Shown here: positions 9,501 through 17,559 of the stretch, piece after piece
Layout: the number at the start of each line of letters is the position of its first letter
Numbering within the stretch: position 1 is the stretch's first letter
NCBI RefSeq assembly: GCF_041435495.1
Contig: NZ_CP108644.1
Location: forward strand, 1,860,001 to 1,924,000
DNA length: 64,000 bases
Direction: 5' to 3'
Source: Streptomyces sp. NBC_01116
Lineage (GTDB): Bacteria; Actinomycetota; Actinomycetes; Streptomycetales; Streptomycetaceae
The notes under the pieces: model-generated
The model's input: only the letters and a program-made list of their open reading frames with translations
What the model was told of the DNA's origin: nothing
Database searches by the model: none
Translations under genes and position numbers: made by a program

Positions 9501-9536
9501 GTCCCGCGGCTCGTCCTCCCGGGTCCGTGCCGTCAT
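6513..9536 (-). CDS. SNF2-family DEAD/DEAH ATPase (helicase-like)
   Basis: A 1007-residue RapA/SNF2-class double-stranded DNA translocase. The ATG at 9536 is used because it follows GGGAGGGGG; an upstream in-frame ATG lacks a site. About 550 N-terminal residues are actinobacterial SNF2-associated sequence. The ATPase then shows Walker A DDMGLGKT (about 567), VVADEAQHVKN (DEAQ box, about 656), ALTGTPVENN, and the C-terminal helicase motifs LIFTQYVAMAK, SLKAAGTGLNLT and DRAYRIGQTQPVQVHR. All catalytic motifs are intact. It leads an operon with the SWIM gene; the downstream vWA partner is broken in this strain. Confidence 0.95.
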   Translation of the reverse strand: MTARTREDEPRDTEDTFRTADAGRLLRCAAVFLPGQVPRDGRVAFWDPVAGADPWHHAAAQGRTGTPFGYAETSARPDSVPCTTAPLTVVRPDPAAGPGSVRAVATPAALLSVADALPLLVRARHQGSAHPATRCWGAAALHALQLVARGRLLPGLTADGHDAWRAGPRDAEDVAHLRAVAAALPPEGHAAPVPGSAPPRLPDPEVLIGAFLDAVADTLPRTPAAAFAMGAPFAAREAQHLPHAAAWAVEVASGLDAGVRISLRLDLSAYELFDTADSYAVTAAREEAETDGGPARPEHPDDPAVRHAAAAVVQVHSLADPTYVVDAAALWHGAAGEPFGPRARVDAVLALRRAARVWAPLERLLGQPAPDVLAITEDELYELLSDAGSRLAAAGVEVHWPRELARSLTATAVVRPAPGSATDGTSFFDAEHLFAFDWQLSLGEERLTEAEMDTLAEAHRPVVRLRDQWVVVDPALVRKARKRELGLLDPVDALAVALTGSAEVDGERVDAVPAGALAALRTRILAQDTTIAPPPGLDATLRDYQLRGLAWLDRMTSLGLGGCLADDMGLGKTITLIALHLHRAHPAPTLVVCPASLLGNWHREINRFAPGVPVRRFHGTDRTLSDPDGGFVLTTYGTMRSSAPRLAEQSWGLVVADEAQHVKNPHSSTAKALRTIPAPARVALTGTPVENNLSELWALLDWTTPGLLGPLKAFRARHARIVENTGTAAGLGNEEAVERLSRLVRPFLLRRKKSDPGIAPELPPKTETDHPVSLTREQATLYEAAVRETMAQIEAAEGIARRGLVMKLLTSLKQICNHPAQYLKEEPTRLTGRSGKLALLDELLDTILSEDGSVLIFTQYVAMAKLLSAHLASRAIPSQLLHGGTPVAERERMVDRFQSAEVPVFLLSLKAAGTGLNLTRAAHVVHFDRWWNPAVEEQATDRAYRIGQTQPVQVHRIIAEGTVEDRIAELLESKRVLADAVLGSGESALTELSDRDLADLVSLRRPA

Positions 9537-9705
9537 GTCCACCACCCCCTCCCACCTGATCACGGTCTCCGTCGGCACGGAATGTGCTGACTCCGCGAGT
9601 CTAGGCGGGAGGTCTGACACTGCGGACGCCCGTCTCATCGCCGCAGGTCAGCGGCGGTGGAGTCGACCGGACGGGTGCCCCGCCCCGTTCGATCGGCCGC
9701 CACGC

Positions 9706-10620
9706 TCAGTGATGGGCGAGTGGCTGCTCCGCCACGGGCGGTGCGGCCGGGGCGGGGGCGGCGGCCGGCACGGTCCGGGCGGGGGCCGCGGCCGGGCCGC
9801 GGAGGGCAGCGGGTACGAACGGGGCGGAGGGCTCGTCCTGCCCCGCCTCCGCCGCCGGCTGCTGCTGCGCTCGCTCCAGGAAGCGGAGCAGCTCCACCGG
9901 GAAGGGCAGCACCAGCGTGGAGTTCTTCTCCGCCGCGACGGCGACCACGGTCTGGAGCAGCCTCAGCTGGAGCGCCGCGGGCTGGGCGGACATCTCGCCG
10001 GCCGCCTGCGCCAGCTTCTTCGAGGCCTGGAGCTCCGCGTCGGCGTTGATCACCCTGGCCCGCCGCTCCCGGTCGGCCTCGGCCTGGCGGGCCATGGACC
10101 GCTTCATGGTCTCCGGCAGCGAGACGTCCTTGATCTCGACCCGGTCGATCTGCACGCCCCAGCTGACCGCGGGGCTGTCGATCATGACCTCCAGCCCCTG
10201 GTTCAGCTTCTCGCGGTTGGACAGCAGATCGTCCAGGTCGCTCTTGCCGATGATCGACCGGAGCGAGGTCTGGGCCATCTGCGAGACGGCGAACCGGTAG
10301 TCCTCCACCGCGATGACGGCGTTCGTCGGGTCGACCACCTTGAAGTAGATGACGGCGTCCACGCGGACGGTGACGTTGTCCCGGGTGATGCCGTCCTGGG
10401 CGGGCACCGGCATGGTGACGATCTGCATGTTGACCTTGCGCAGCCGGTCGATCCCCGGCACGACCATCGTGAAGCCCGGCAGCCGCACGTCCTCGCGCAG
10501 CCTGCCGAGCCGCAGCACCACACCGCGCTCGTACTGCCGGATCACCCGCGCCCCCGAAGCCACGTACAGCGCCCCGGCGCAGAGCACCACCACCAACGCG
10601 ATCACCAGGCCCTCGACCAT
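9706..10620 (-). CDS. SPFH/band-7 (slipin/stomatin) membrane protein
   Basis: A 304-residue slipin. An N-terminal membrane hairpin or helix (residues 3-22) is followed by the SPFH domain (ARVIRQYERGVVLRLGR, LPGFTMVVPGIDRL, VRVDAVIYFKVVDP, QMAQTSLRSIIGKSDLDDLL) and a helical region (residues about 190-240, ERRARVINADAELQASKK) that drives oligomerisation. The last 60 residues are Ala/Pro-rich. The start at 10620 is fixed by a perfect AAGGAGG seven bases upstream. It acts at the inner face of the membrane, where slipins organise lipid microdomains; partners are often NfeD proteases, but none is adjacent here. It appears monocistronic. Confidence 0.93.
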   Translation of the reverse strand: MVEGLVIALVVVLCAGALYVASGARVIRQYERGVVLRLGRLREDVRLPGFTMVVPGIDRLRKVNMQIVTMPVPAQDGITRDNVTVRVDAVIYFKVVDPTNAVIAVEDYRFAVSQMAQTSLRSIIGKSDLDDLLSNREKLNQGLEVMIDSPAVSWGVQIDRVEIKDVSLPETMKRSMARQAEADRERRARVINADAELQASKKLAQAAGEMSAQPAALQLRLLQTVVAVAAEKNSTLVLPFPVELLRFLERAQQQPAAEAGQDEPSAPFVPAALRGPAAAPARTVPAAAPAPAAPPVAEQPLAHH

Positions 10621-10877
10621 CACAACCTCCTTCGGAGGAGTGGGAGCGGCCACACGCTCGACTGCACAACACTCTTACCGGCGTTATGCCCCATTTGGAT
10701 GCACGGTGAACCTCTATCGAGGTGAGGGGAGAAGCCCTCCGGACCTCTGGCTCGCCCGGTCGGCCGCGCACCGGATGCCGGGCCGCCCCCGGCCGGGCAG
10801 GGTGGCCAGCGCCAGCACGTCTTCCCGACGTACCGAATCGCCGGACGAGCACCGGACGAGCAGACGAGGACCCGCCC

Positions 10878-11231
10878 ATGTCCGTGACCGCCACCGTTCC
10901 CCGCCGACGCCGCCTCGGGATCGCCGCCGGAGCCGCGCTCCTCGCCCTCGCCGTCTCGGGCTGCTCCGGGCTCGGCCGCACGGCGGTGGGCCCGGTGACG
11001 TACACGACGGAGCGCGAAGCGGTGCTCCAGGTGAACAGCCCGTCGGTACGCGGCTGCCACCGGATCGCCCCGGCGGGAGCCCACGAGGTGGAGAACGGGA
11101 CCCTGGTCGACGTCATCCTGTACCGCACCCGGGACTGCACGGGCGGCCGGACGACCTACGTGCCGACCCGGTTCAGCGATGTGACGGCGCCGGGCAGCGG
11201 GCCGTGGCGCAGCTACAGCTTCGTGCACTGA
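10878..11231 (+). CDS. Small secreted lipoprotein, unknown function
   Basis: A 117-residue protein with Arg-rich n-region (PRRRR), hydrophobic helix and lipobox AVSGC with acylated Cys29, so it should be anchored to the outer face of the membrane. The mature part of about 88 residues has two further Cys (in RGCHRI and RDCTGG), probably disulphide-linked, and resembles small beta-rich secreted Streptomyces proteins. ATG at 10878 is preceded by GAGGAC. It is divergent from the SPFH gene and converges on the methyltransferase. No catalytic motif is visible. Confidence 0.75.
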   Translation: MSVTATVPRRRRLGIAAGAALLALAVSGCSGLGRTAVGPVTYTTEREAVLQVNSPSVRGCHRIAPAGAHEVENGTLVDVILYRTRDCTGGRTTYVPTRFSDVTAPGSGPWRSYSFVH

Positions 11232-11248
11232 GCGACGGGTGCCGCCCC

Positions 11249-11947
11249 TCAGAGCACGGGCCGGGCCAGCAGCCAGGTGCCGTCGTCGGTGAGGGTGCGG
11301 TCCAGGGTCAGCCCGGCCGTCGCCAGGTGCCGGATGAGGTCCTCGTCGGACAGCTCCCGCGACAGGAAGGTCTGCGTCCACCGCGCGTCGTCGAAGTGAT
11401 ACTCCGCGCGCACCGAGCGCACGCCGTCGCCCACCGGATCCGCGGAGACGATCCGGATCAGACCGCCGGAGGGATCGGTCCGCTCCCACGGCAGCTCCGA
11501 GCGGTGCGCCGCTCCCTCGCGCTGGAGGAGGACGATCCCGTCGTCCCGTACGTGGGCGCGGCAGACGCGCAGCATCCCGTCGCGCACCCGGTGCTCGCCC
11601 GCGTGGACCAGGAAGGAGCCGAGCAGCACCACGTCGAACCGCTCGCCGCCCAGGTCCAGCGTCTCGATGGGGCTCCGCACCCTGCGCGCCCCGACGATCT
11701 CCTCCAGCATCTCCGGCGACTCGTCGACCGCCGTCACACCGAACCCGCGCCGCACCAGCGGATGCGTCACCCGGCCCGCCCCGCAGCCCAGTTCGAGAAT
11801 GCTCGCCCCGGCGGGGGCCACGCTCGCGATCACGTCCGGCTCCTCGCCGACGGACAGCCGGCGGTACAGCTCGACAGCGCACCCGTCCGGCGTGATGGCT
11901 CCGGGCCCGGTCCCTTCGTACCCCTCACGTACCAGTGATTCGCTCAT
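11249..11947 (-). CDS. Class I SAM-dependent methyltransferase
   Basis: A 232-residue Rossmann methyltransferase. Motif I is ILELGCGAGRVTHPLV; the acidic residue after strand 2 is in VTAVDESPEML; the later strand is FDVVLLGSFLVHAGE. The substrate cannot be read from sequence. Start choice is uncertain: ATG at 11947 (MSESLVREGYEG) gives a natural family N-terminus, but the frame stays open to ATG at 11992 and neither has a strong ribosome binding site. It is convergent with the lipoprotein gene, only 17 bases apart. Confidence 0.82.
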   Translation of the reverse strand: MSESLVREGYEGTGPGAITPDGCAVELYRRLSVGEEPDVIASVAPAGASILELGCGAGRVTHPLVRRGFGVTAVDESPEMLEEIVGARRVRSPIETLDLGGERFDVVLLGSFLVHAGEHRVRDGMLRVCRAHVRDDGIVLLQREGAAHRSELPWERTDPSGGLIRIVSADPVGDGVRSVRAEYHFDDARWTQTFLSRELSDEDLIRHLATAGLTLDRTLTDDGTWLLARPVL

Positions 11948-12099
11948 GAGGGACGAACGAACCGTCACCGAAAGCGGTTCCCCGCCCATCACGCCGGGTC
12001 AGCGCCGGATTCCGCGGCGTAGCGGTCGGGCACCGCCCGGCGGCCCCCTGTCCCGTCCGGTGCCGGACGGGTCCATGCTGGTGGTGTGAGGTGATCGCC

Positions 12100-12429
12100 A
12101 TGCGTACCGGCAGTGAACCCGCGACCGCCCGCAGTCCGCTGCGGATGCGGCTCTGGCTGAGCCTGTGGGGCCTGCTCTGGACCCTCTTCGGCGTGGTGGC
12201 GTTCTCGCTGACCGGACGGCCGGGCTGGGCGGCGGCCTGCGGCGTGGTGCTGCTGCTCGCGATCCTGGACCTCGGCGTGATCACGTACCGGATGCGCCAG
12301 GGCCCGCGCTACCAGCCGGGCCGTGACGTCCCGCCGTACGAGCCGGGCCACGGCCGTCCGCGCGGGCCGGGGCCGGACGGCGGCCGGCGGAACGGAGGGC
12401 GGGCGGGCCCTTCCACCGGGCGCGGCTAG
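12100..12429 (+). CDS. DUF6343 family small membrane protein
   Basis: A 109-residue Streptomyces protein. The conserved head is RTGSEPATARSPLRMR; two transmembrane helices follow (about residues 18-37 and 43-63); the tail is Arg/Gly/Pro-rich and charged. ATG at 12100 has GAGGTG eight bases upstream; the GTG at 12091 would put that site inside the gene. The TAG stop lies within the terminal repeat of the adjacent MITE-like element, so the last residues and the stop may be products of that insertion. Function unknown. Confidence 0.8.
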   Translation: MRTGSEPATARSPLRMRLWLSLWGLLWTLFGVVAFSLTGRPGWAAACGVVLLLAILDLGVITYRMRQGPRYQPGRDVPPYEPGHGRPRGPGPDGGRRNGGRAGPSTGRG

Positions 12430-12605
12430 GGCGTGTTTCGAAAGTCCCGCCTGCTCGGCGACGCCTGGCACGCACGCTCGCCGCGTTGTCGGGATCACCC
12501 CGATACATCCCGTATCGGGGCGACCCTCCGCCTTGCGATCGCACGCACCAGACGCCGCCGAGCCCGCCCTCCGGGCGGACGGCGCTACTTTCGAAACACG
12601 CCCTA
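12427..12605. mobile_element. MITE-like non-autonomous element with 19-bp terminal repeats
   Basis: A 179-bp element bounded by perfect inverted repeats TAGGGCGTGTTTCGAAAGT (12427-12445) and its complement at 12587-12605. A CTAG is formed at each edge, consistent with a CTAG-type target. Inside is a perfect hairpin CCCCGATAC-5-GTATCGGGG (12498-12520), and the flanking arms are also imperfectly complementary, so the whole element can fold into one long hairpin. It encodes no protein. The class of parent transposase is not visible here; an IS5-like family is a guess from the CTAG target. Confidence 0.8.
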
Positions 12606-12615
12606 GGCAGAGCGT

Positions 12616-12984
12616 TCAGGCCCGCTCGTCGAACTTCGCGGCCCGCAGGTACTCCGGCTTCGGGTCGAGCGCCGCCGCCAGGCGGAAGTGCCGGGTCGCC
12701 TGCTCGGGGCGACCGGCCCGCTCGAAGGTGCGGGCCAGCGCGAAGTGGGCGAACGCGTTGTCCGGCTCGCGCTCCAGCACCAGCTCGAACTCCAGCTCGG
12801 CGGGGCGCAGTTGGGCGGCGGCAAAGAAGGCGCGGGCCCGGAGCAGCCGGGCGGCGGTGTTCTCCGGATGCGCGGCGATCACCGAGTCGAGGAGCTTGAC
12901 GGCACCCCGGGGGTCCCGGGCGTCGAGCAGTCGCTCGGCCGCGCGGAAGTCGATGACGTGGGTCTGCGGATTCCTCTCTGGCAC
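12616..12984 (-). CDS. Tetratricopeptide-repeat protein
   Basis: A 122-residue all-helical protein with about two to three TPR units (RGAVKLLDSVIAAHPENTAA; LRPAELEFELVLEREPDN; AGRPEQATRHFRLAAALDP). It has no signal peptide, so a cytoplasmic protein-protein adaptor is likely. It lies 92 bases downstream of coaE on the same strand and may be co-transcribed. From memory, Streptomyces genomes keep such a TPR gene beside coaE. Partner unknown. Confidence 0.88.
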   Translation of the reverse strand: MPERNPQTHVIDFRAAERLLDARDPRGAVKLLDSVIAAHPENTAARLLRARAFFAAAQLRPAELEFELVLEREPDNAFAHFALARTFERAGRPEQATRHFRLAAALDPKPEYLRAAKFDERA

Positions 12985-13076
12985 GGTCGCGTCCTTCCCT
13001 TCCCTCGCGGGTTTCCAACGTACGCCCCGGAGCCGGTATTCCGGTACGTCCGGCCGGGGCGTCCCCGTGCGCGGGC

Positions 13077-13679
13077 TCAGCGGGCGGCGGCCCTGCGGAC
13101 CAACTCCTCCCAGACCGCGCGGACCTGCGGTTCCAGCGCCTCCAGCGGCCCGTCGTTGTCCACGATCCGGTCGGCGACGGCCCGGCGCTGCTCGCGGGTG
13201 GCCTGTGCGGCCATCCTGGCACGGGCGTCGGACTCCGTCATTCCGCGCAGCGTGACGAGCCGGTGGAGCTGGGTCTCGGCGGAGGCGTCGACGACCACGA
13301 CCAGGTCGTACAAGGGGGCGAGCCCGTTCTCCACGAGGAGGGGGACGTCGTGGACGACGACGGCGTCCTCGGGAGCCGCCCGTTCCCGTTCGGCCGCTCG
13401 GGCGCCGACCAGCGGGTGGACGATCGCGTTGAGCGCGGCCAGCCGCCCGGCGTCGGCGAAGACGAGCGCGCCGAGCGCCGGGCGGTCCAGAGCGCCTTCG
13501 GCGGTCAGGACGTCCGGCCCGAACTCCTCGACGACGGCCGCGAGTCCGGGCGTACCGGGCTCGACGACCTCACGGGCGATCCGGTCGGAGTCGATCAGGA
13601 CGGCGCCGTACGTGACGAGCAGCCGCGACACTTCGCTCTTGCCGGCGCCGATGCCGCCGGTCAGGCCCACTTTCAGCAT
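13077..13679 (-). CDS. coaE: Dephospho-CoA kinase
   Basis: Catalyses the last step of coenzyme A synthesis, ATP-dependent phosphorylation of the 3'-hydroxyl of dephospho-CoA. It has 200 residues, the normal length for the single-domain enzyme. P-loop [12 protein letters not shown] lies at residues 8-19. [16 protein letters not shown] binds the substrate, [13 protein letters not shown] is the lid/core strand, and [17 protein letters not shown] is the CoA domain. The AUG follows a short gap after the PAC2 gene on the same strand. Some actinobacteria fuse a C-terminal domain; this copy has none. Confidence 0.97.
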   Translation of the reverse strand: MLKVGLTGGIGAGKSEVSRLLVTYGAVLIDSDRIAREVVEPGTPGLAAVVEEFGPDVLTAEGALDRPALGALVFADAGRLAALNAIVHPLVGARAAERERAAPEDAVVVHDVPLLVENGLAPLYDLVVVVDASAETQLHRLVTLRGMTESDARARMAAQATREQRRAVADRIVDNDGPLEALEPQVRAVWEELVRRAAAR

Positions 13680-13710
13680 GGGCCGCAGCCTACGGGCCGG
13701 ACGGGGGCGC

Positions 13711-14649
13711 TCAGCCCTCGCCCTCCCGCTCGGCGAGGAAGCGTTCGAACTCGCGGCCGATCTCGTCGGCGGACGGCAGGTCGACCGGCTCGGCGACGAG
13801 GTTGCCGCGCGTCTCGGAGCCGGCGACGGCGTCGTACTGGTGCTCCAGGCCCTCGACGAGGGTGACCAGCTCCTCGTCGCCCTGGCCGATCTGCCGGTCG
13901 ATCTCGGTCTGGGTGCGGTGCGCCTCGGTGCGCAGGGAGTGCGCGAGCGCGGGCAGCACGAGACCGGTCGCCGCGGTGATCGCCTCCAGCGCGGTCAACG
14001 CCGCGTCCGGGTAGGAGGACCTGGCGACATAGTGCGGGACGTGCGTGGCGACGCCGAGGACGTCGTGGCCGGACTCCATCAGCCGGTACTCGACGAGGGC
14101 TTCGGCCGAACCGGGCACCTGGGCCTCGTCGAAGGGGCTGCGGTGGCCGGGCATCAGGTCGGTGCGGTTGCCGTGCGGGGTGATGCCGACGGGGCGGGTG
14201 TGCGGGACGCCCATCGGGATGCCGTGGAAATTCACCGCGAGCCGGACGCCGAGGCGCTCGACGATCTGCTCGACGGCGGCGGCGAACCGCTCCCACTCCA
14301 CGTCCGGCTCCGGGCCCGACAGCAGCAGGAAGGGGGCTCCGGTGGCGTCCTGGACCACCCGCACCTCCAGGGTGGGGGCCTCGAAGGACGTCCAGCGGTC
14401 GCGCCGGAAGGTGAGCAGGGGGCGCCGTGCGCGGTAGTCGACGAGCCGGTCGTGGTCGAAGCGCGCGACGACCTGGTGCGGCAGCGTTTCGAGCAGGCCG
14501 TCGACGATCTGCTCGCCGGTCTCGCCCGCGTCGATGTAGCCGTCGAAGTGGTAGAGCATGACCAGGCCGGCCGACTCCTGGGCCAGCGCCATGTCGACGA
14601 CGGCCAGGCCCTTCGGCTCCCATTCGTACAAACTCTGCGGATCAGGCAC
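13711..14649 (-). CDS. PAC2 family protein (proteasome-assembly-chaperone-like)
   Basis: A 312-residue soluble protein of the PAC2 superfamily. N-terminal [18 protein letters not shown] and [19 protein letters not shown] are characteristic; the middle contains [20 protein letters not shown] and the end is acidic and helical. Actinobacterial PAC2 proteins are related to archaeal/eukaryotic proteasome assembly chaperones, but a proteasome role in Streptomyces is only inferred. It lies 31 bases upstream of coaE on the same strand. ATG at 14649 gives the conserved start [12 protein letters not shown]. Confidence 0.9.
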   Translation of the reverse strand: MPDPQSLYEWEPKGLAVVDMALAQESAGLVMLYHFDGYIDAGETGEQIVDGLLETLPHQVVARFDHDRLVDYRARRPLLTFRRDRWTSFEAPTLEVRVVQDATGAPFLLLSGPEPDVEWERFAAAVEQIVERLGVRLAVNFHGIPMGVPHTRPVGITPHGNRTDLMPGHRSPFDEAQVPGSAEALVEYRLMESGHDVLGVATHVPHYVARSSYPDAALTALEAITAATGLVLPALAHSLRTEAHRTQTEIDRQIGQGDEELVTLVEGLEHQYDAVAGSETRGNLVAEPVDLPSADEIGREFERFLAEREGEG

Positions 14650-14804
14650 GGTTACCGCTCCTCCTCGTATTCCTAGGGAAGAACGCGAAGCGCGGCACGC
14701 GCATTCCCCGCACCCGGCCCTTTCCCCGGCGGGACCGGTTCACGGCACGTCAGCCGCCCGTGCCGCGCGGGCCGTTCGGTCTCTCCGGCACGGCCCACCG
14801 ATCC

Positions 14805-14844
14805 TGGTCCAGACCTTGACGCACCCCGTCGGCATCCCTACCGT
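14805..14844 (+). promoter_or_regulatory. Promoter with chitinase-type (DasR-like) operator for the beta-helix gene
   Basis: TGGTCCAGACCT at 14805-14816 is identical to the 12-bp element described in Streptomyces chitinase promoters and close to the DasR dre palindrome. It abuts TTGACG (14816-14821), which is 17 bases from TACCGT (14839-14844), a plausible sigma-70 promoter. Transcription would start near 14851, leaving a leader of about 115 bases. The rest of the 316-base gap 14650-14965 shows nothing else I can assign. Confidence 0.65.
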
Positions 14845-14965
14845 CACTGAGCACAACGTTCAGTCACCCGTCTCACGTTCATGTACGGGAACGTCGATAT
14901 GCGCGAACCTCGCGCGAGCACCACCGCACGCGGACGTCCGGACTCCTCCACGGGAAGGCACCCCC

Positions 14966-15925
14966 ATGCGCACCCGCTCCCCCCTCACCGCCCTGCTCGC
15001 CGCCGCCCTGGCCGCCGGCGGCCTCACCCTGGCCGGCGCCGGGACCGCGAACGCCGCGGTCATCGACGTCAGCACCGCGGCCCAGCTCAAGTCGGCGCTC
15101 ACCACCGTCTCCCCCGGTGACACGATCCGGCTCGCCGACGGCACGTACACCGGGAACTTCAAGGCCACCCGGCCCGGCGCCTCCGGAGCACGGATCACCC
15201 TCACCGGCTCCAGCAGCGCGGTCCTGACCGCGGGCGGCGGCTACGGGCTGCACCTGAACGGCGCCTCGTACTGGACCGTCCAGGGCATCACCCTCAAGGG
15301 CGGCCAGAAGGGCATCATGACCGACGCGGCGAACGGCGTCGTCATCGACGCGGTGACCGTGCACGACCTCGACATGGAAGGCGTCCACTTCCGTAAGTCC
15401 AGCAAGGACGGCGTCCTGAAGAACTCCCGGATCTACGACACCGGGCAGAACGGGCGCGGCATGGGCGAGGGCGTGTACGTCGGTTCGGCCGGGGACCTCT
15501 CCGACCGCAGCGACAACGCGCAGATCCTGAACAACACCATCGGCCCGGACGTCGGCGGCGAGAGCATCGACATCAAGGAGGGCACGACCGGCGCGAGGAT
15601 CATCGGCAACACCTTCGACGGCCACGGACTGACCGGGGCCAACTACGACGACTCCTGGGTCGACGTGAAGGGCAACAACGTCCTGGTGGAGGGCAACAAG
15701 GGGTCCCGCACCACCAACAACGGCTACGAGACGCACACCCAGCAGAGCGGCTGGGGCTGCGGCACCGTCTTCCGGGGCAACTCCTCGAACCTCTCCGGAG
15801 CCACCGGCGACAAGCAGCTCGCCATCAACGTCACCAACAACAGCTCCGGTTGCCGCACCACCGTCTACGCCAGCAACACCGTCAGCGGCGGCAAGGGGCT
15901 CACGAACATCGCCGTCACCCCGTAG
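14966..15925 (+). CDS. Secreted right-handed parallel beta-helix protein, pectate-lyase-like
   Basis: A 319-residue exported protein with a Sec signal peptide (residues 1 to about 31, Ala-rich, ending TANAA). The mature part starts VIDVSTAAQLKSALTTVSPG and continues with repeated beta-helix rungs (ITLTGSSSAVLTAG, VQGITLKGG, GVVIDAVTVHDLDMEGVHF, NAQILNNTIGP, NNVLVEGNKGS). This is the fold of right-handed pectate lyases and related polysaccharide enzymes. Two Cys (GWGCGT and SSGCRT) may pair. The catalytic residues are not certain. Its promoter carries a chitin/GlcNAc-type control element, suggesting co-regulation with chitinases. GGAAGG precedes the ATG. Confidence 0.85.
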   Translation: MRTRSPLTALLAAALAAGGLTLAGAGTANAAVIDVSTAAQLKSALTTVSPGDTIRLADGTYTGNFKATRPGASGARITLTGSSSAVLTAGGGYGLHLNGASYWTVQGITLKGGQKGIMTDAANGVVIDAVTVHDLDMEGVHFRKSSKDGVLKNSRIYDTGQNGRGMGEGVYVGSAGDLSDRSDNAQILNNTIGPDVGGESIDIKEGTTGARIIGNTFDGHGLTGANYDDSWVDVKGNNVLVEGNKGSRTTNNGYETHTQQSGWGCGTVFRGNSSNLSGATGDKQLAINVTNNSSGCRTTVYASNTVSGGKGLTNIAVTP

Positions 15926-15955
15926 CCGCCCGCTCCGCCCCGTCCCGTGAACGCG

Positions 15956-15991
15956 AGTGAGGCCCGCCCCCCGAAGGGAACGGGCCTCACT
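15956..15991. terminator. Bidirectional terminator hairpin between beta-helix gene and rpsA
   Basis: Perfect 11-bp stem AGTGAGGCCCG (15956-15966) / CGGGCCTCACT (15981-15991) with a 14-base loop, placed between two convergent genes, so it can serve both. Confidence 0.8.
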
Positions 15992-16038
15992 TACCGCTGT
16001 ACAGCTACCGCAGCCGATGAGCCGCCGGGGTCAGAGCG

Positions 16039-17559
16039 TCAGCTCTGGCCGCCCGCGAGCTTCTCGCGCAGCGCGGCAAGGGCCTCGTCCGACGCCAGGG
16101 CGCCGGAGTTGTCCGCCGACTCCGAGGAGTAGGAGCCGCCGCCACCGCCACCGCTGCCACCGGAGGCGGCCGGAGCAGCGCCGGCCGGGGCAGCAGCGCC
16201 CTCGGCCGCAGCAGCCTCGTCGGCCTCGCGGGACTTGATGACCTGGGCCTGGTGCTGCTCGAAGCGCGTCTGCGCCTCGGCGTACTGGGTCTCCCAGACC
16301 TCGCGCTGCGCCTCGAAGCCCTCGAGCCAGTCGTTGGTCTCGGGGTCGAAGCCCTCGGGGTAGATGTAGTTGCCCTGGTCGTCGTACGACGCGGCCATGC
16401 CGTACAGCGTCGGGTCGAACTCGACCGAGGCCGGGTCGCCACCGAAGGACTCGTTGGCCTGCTTCAGCGAGAGGCTGATGCGACGACGCTCGAGGTCGAT
16501 GTCGATGACCTTGACGAAGATCTCGTCGTTGACCTGGACGACCTGCTCCGGGATCTCCACGTGGCGCTCGGCCAGCTCGGAGATGTGGACCAGACCCTCG
16601 ATGCCCTCGTCGACGCGGACGAACGCACCGAAGGGAACGAGCTTGGTGACCTTACCCGGGACGACCTGACCGATCTGGTGCGTCCGGGCGAACTGCTGCC
16701 ACGGGTCTTCCTGCGTCGCCTTGAGCGACAGGGAGACGCGCTCGCGGTCCATGTCGACGTCGAGGACCTCGACGGTGACTTCCTGGCCGACCTCGACAAC
16801 CTCGGAGGGGTGGTCGATGTGCTTCCAGGACAGCTCGGAGACGTGCACGAGACCGTCGACGCCACCCAGGTCCACGAAGGCACCGAAGTTGACGATCGAG
16901 GAGACGACGCCGGAGCGGACCTGACCCTTCTGGAGGGTCGTGAGGAACGTCTGGCGAACCTCGGACTGGGTCTGCTCGAGCCAGGCACGGCGGGACAGGA
17001 CCACGTTGTTGCGGTTCTTGTCCAGCTCGATGATCTTGGCCTCGAGCTCCTTGCCCACGTAGGGCTGGAGGTCGCGGACGCGACGCATCTCGACGAGCGA
17101 CGCCGGCAGGAAGCCACGGAGGCCGATGTCGAGGATGAGACCACCCTTGACGACCTCGATGACGGTACCGGTGACGATGCCGTCCTCTTCCTTGATCTTC
17201 TCGATGGTGCCCCAGGCACGCTCGTACTGAGCGCGCTTCTTCGAGAGAATCAGGCGGCCTTCCTTGTCCTCCTTCTGGAGAACCAGGGCCTCGATCTCGT
17301 CGCCGACCTTGACGACCTCGTTCGGGTCGACGTCGTGCTTGATCGAGAGCTCGCGGCTCGGGATGACACCTTCGGTCTTGTAACCGATGTCGAGGAGAAC
17401 TTCGTCCCGGTCAACCTTGACGATGACACCGTCAACGATGTCGCCGTCGTTGAAGTACTTGATCGTCTCGTCGATCGCCGCGAGGAACGCGTCCGCGTCG
17501 CCGATGTCGTTGACCGCAACCTGCGGAGTGGTGGCGGTGGTCTCGGTGCTGCTCGTCAT
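16039..17559 (-). CDS. rpsA: 30S ribosomal protein S1
   Basis: Binds mRNA on the 30S subunit and assists initiation. It has 506 residues with four S1 (OB-fold) repeats: about residues 35-105 (VDGVIVKVDRDEVLLDIGYK), 120-190 (VTGTVIEVVKGGLILDIGLR), 210-275 (VRSGVVSSIVNFGAFVDLGG) and 295-365 (VPGKVTKLVPFGAFVRVDEG). The C-terminal 140 residues are non-S1 and end in a Gly/Ser-rich tail. Actinobacterial S1 has four repeats rather than six, so this is full length. Codon use is strongly biased, as expected for a highly expressed gene. A consensus promoter lies about 200 bases upstream. Confidence 0.98.
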   Translation of the reverse strand: MTSSTETTATTPQVAVNDIGDADAFLAAIDETIKYFNDGDIVDGVIVKVDRDEVLLDIGYKTEGVIPSRELSIKHDVDPNEVVKVGDEIEALVLQKEDKEGRLILSKKRAQYERAWGTIEKIKEEDGIVTGTVIEVVKGGLILDIGLRGFLPASLVEMRRVRDLQPYVGKELEAKIIELDKNRNNVVLSRRAWLEQTQSEVRQTFLTTLQKGQVRSGVVSSIVNFGAFVDLGGVDGLVHVSELSWKHIDHPSEVVEVGQEVTVEVLDVDMDRERVSLSLKATQEDPWQQFARTHQIGQVVPGKVTKLVPFGAFVRVDEGIEGLVHISELAERHVEIPEQVVQVNDEIFVKVIDIDLERRRISLSLKQANESFGGDPASVEFDPTLYGMAASYDDQGNYIYPEGFDPETNDWLEGFEAQREVWETQYAEAQTRFEQHQAQVIKSREADEAAAAEGAAAPAGAAPAASGGSGGGGGGSYSSESADNSGALASDEALAALREKLAGGQS

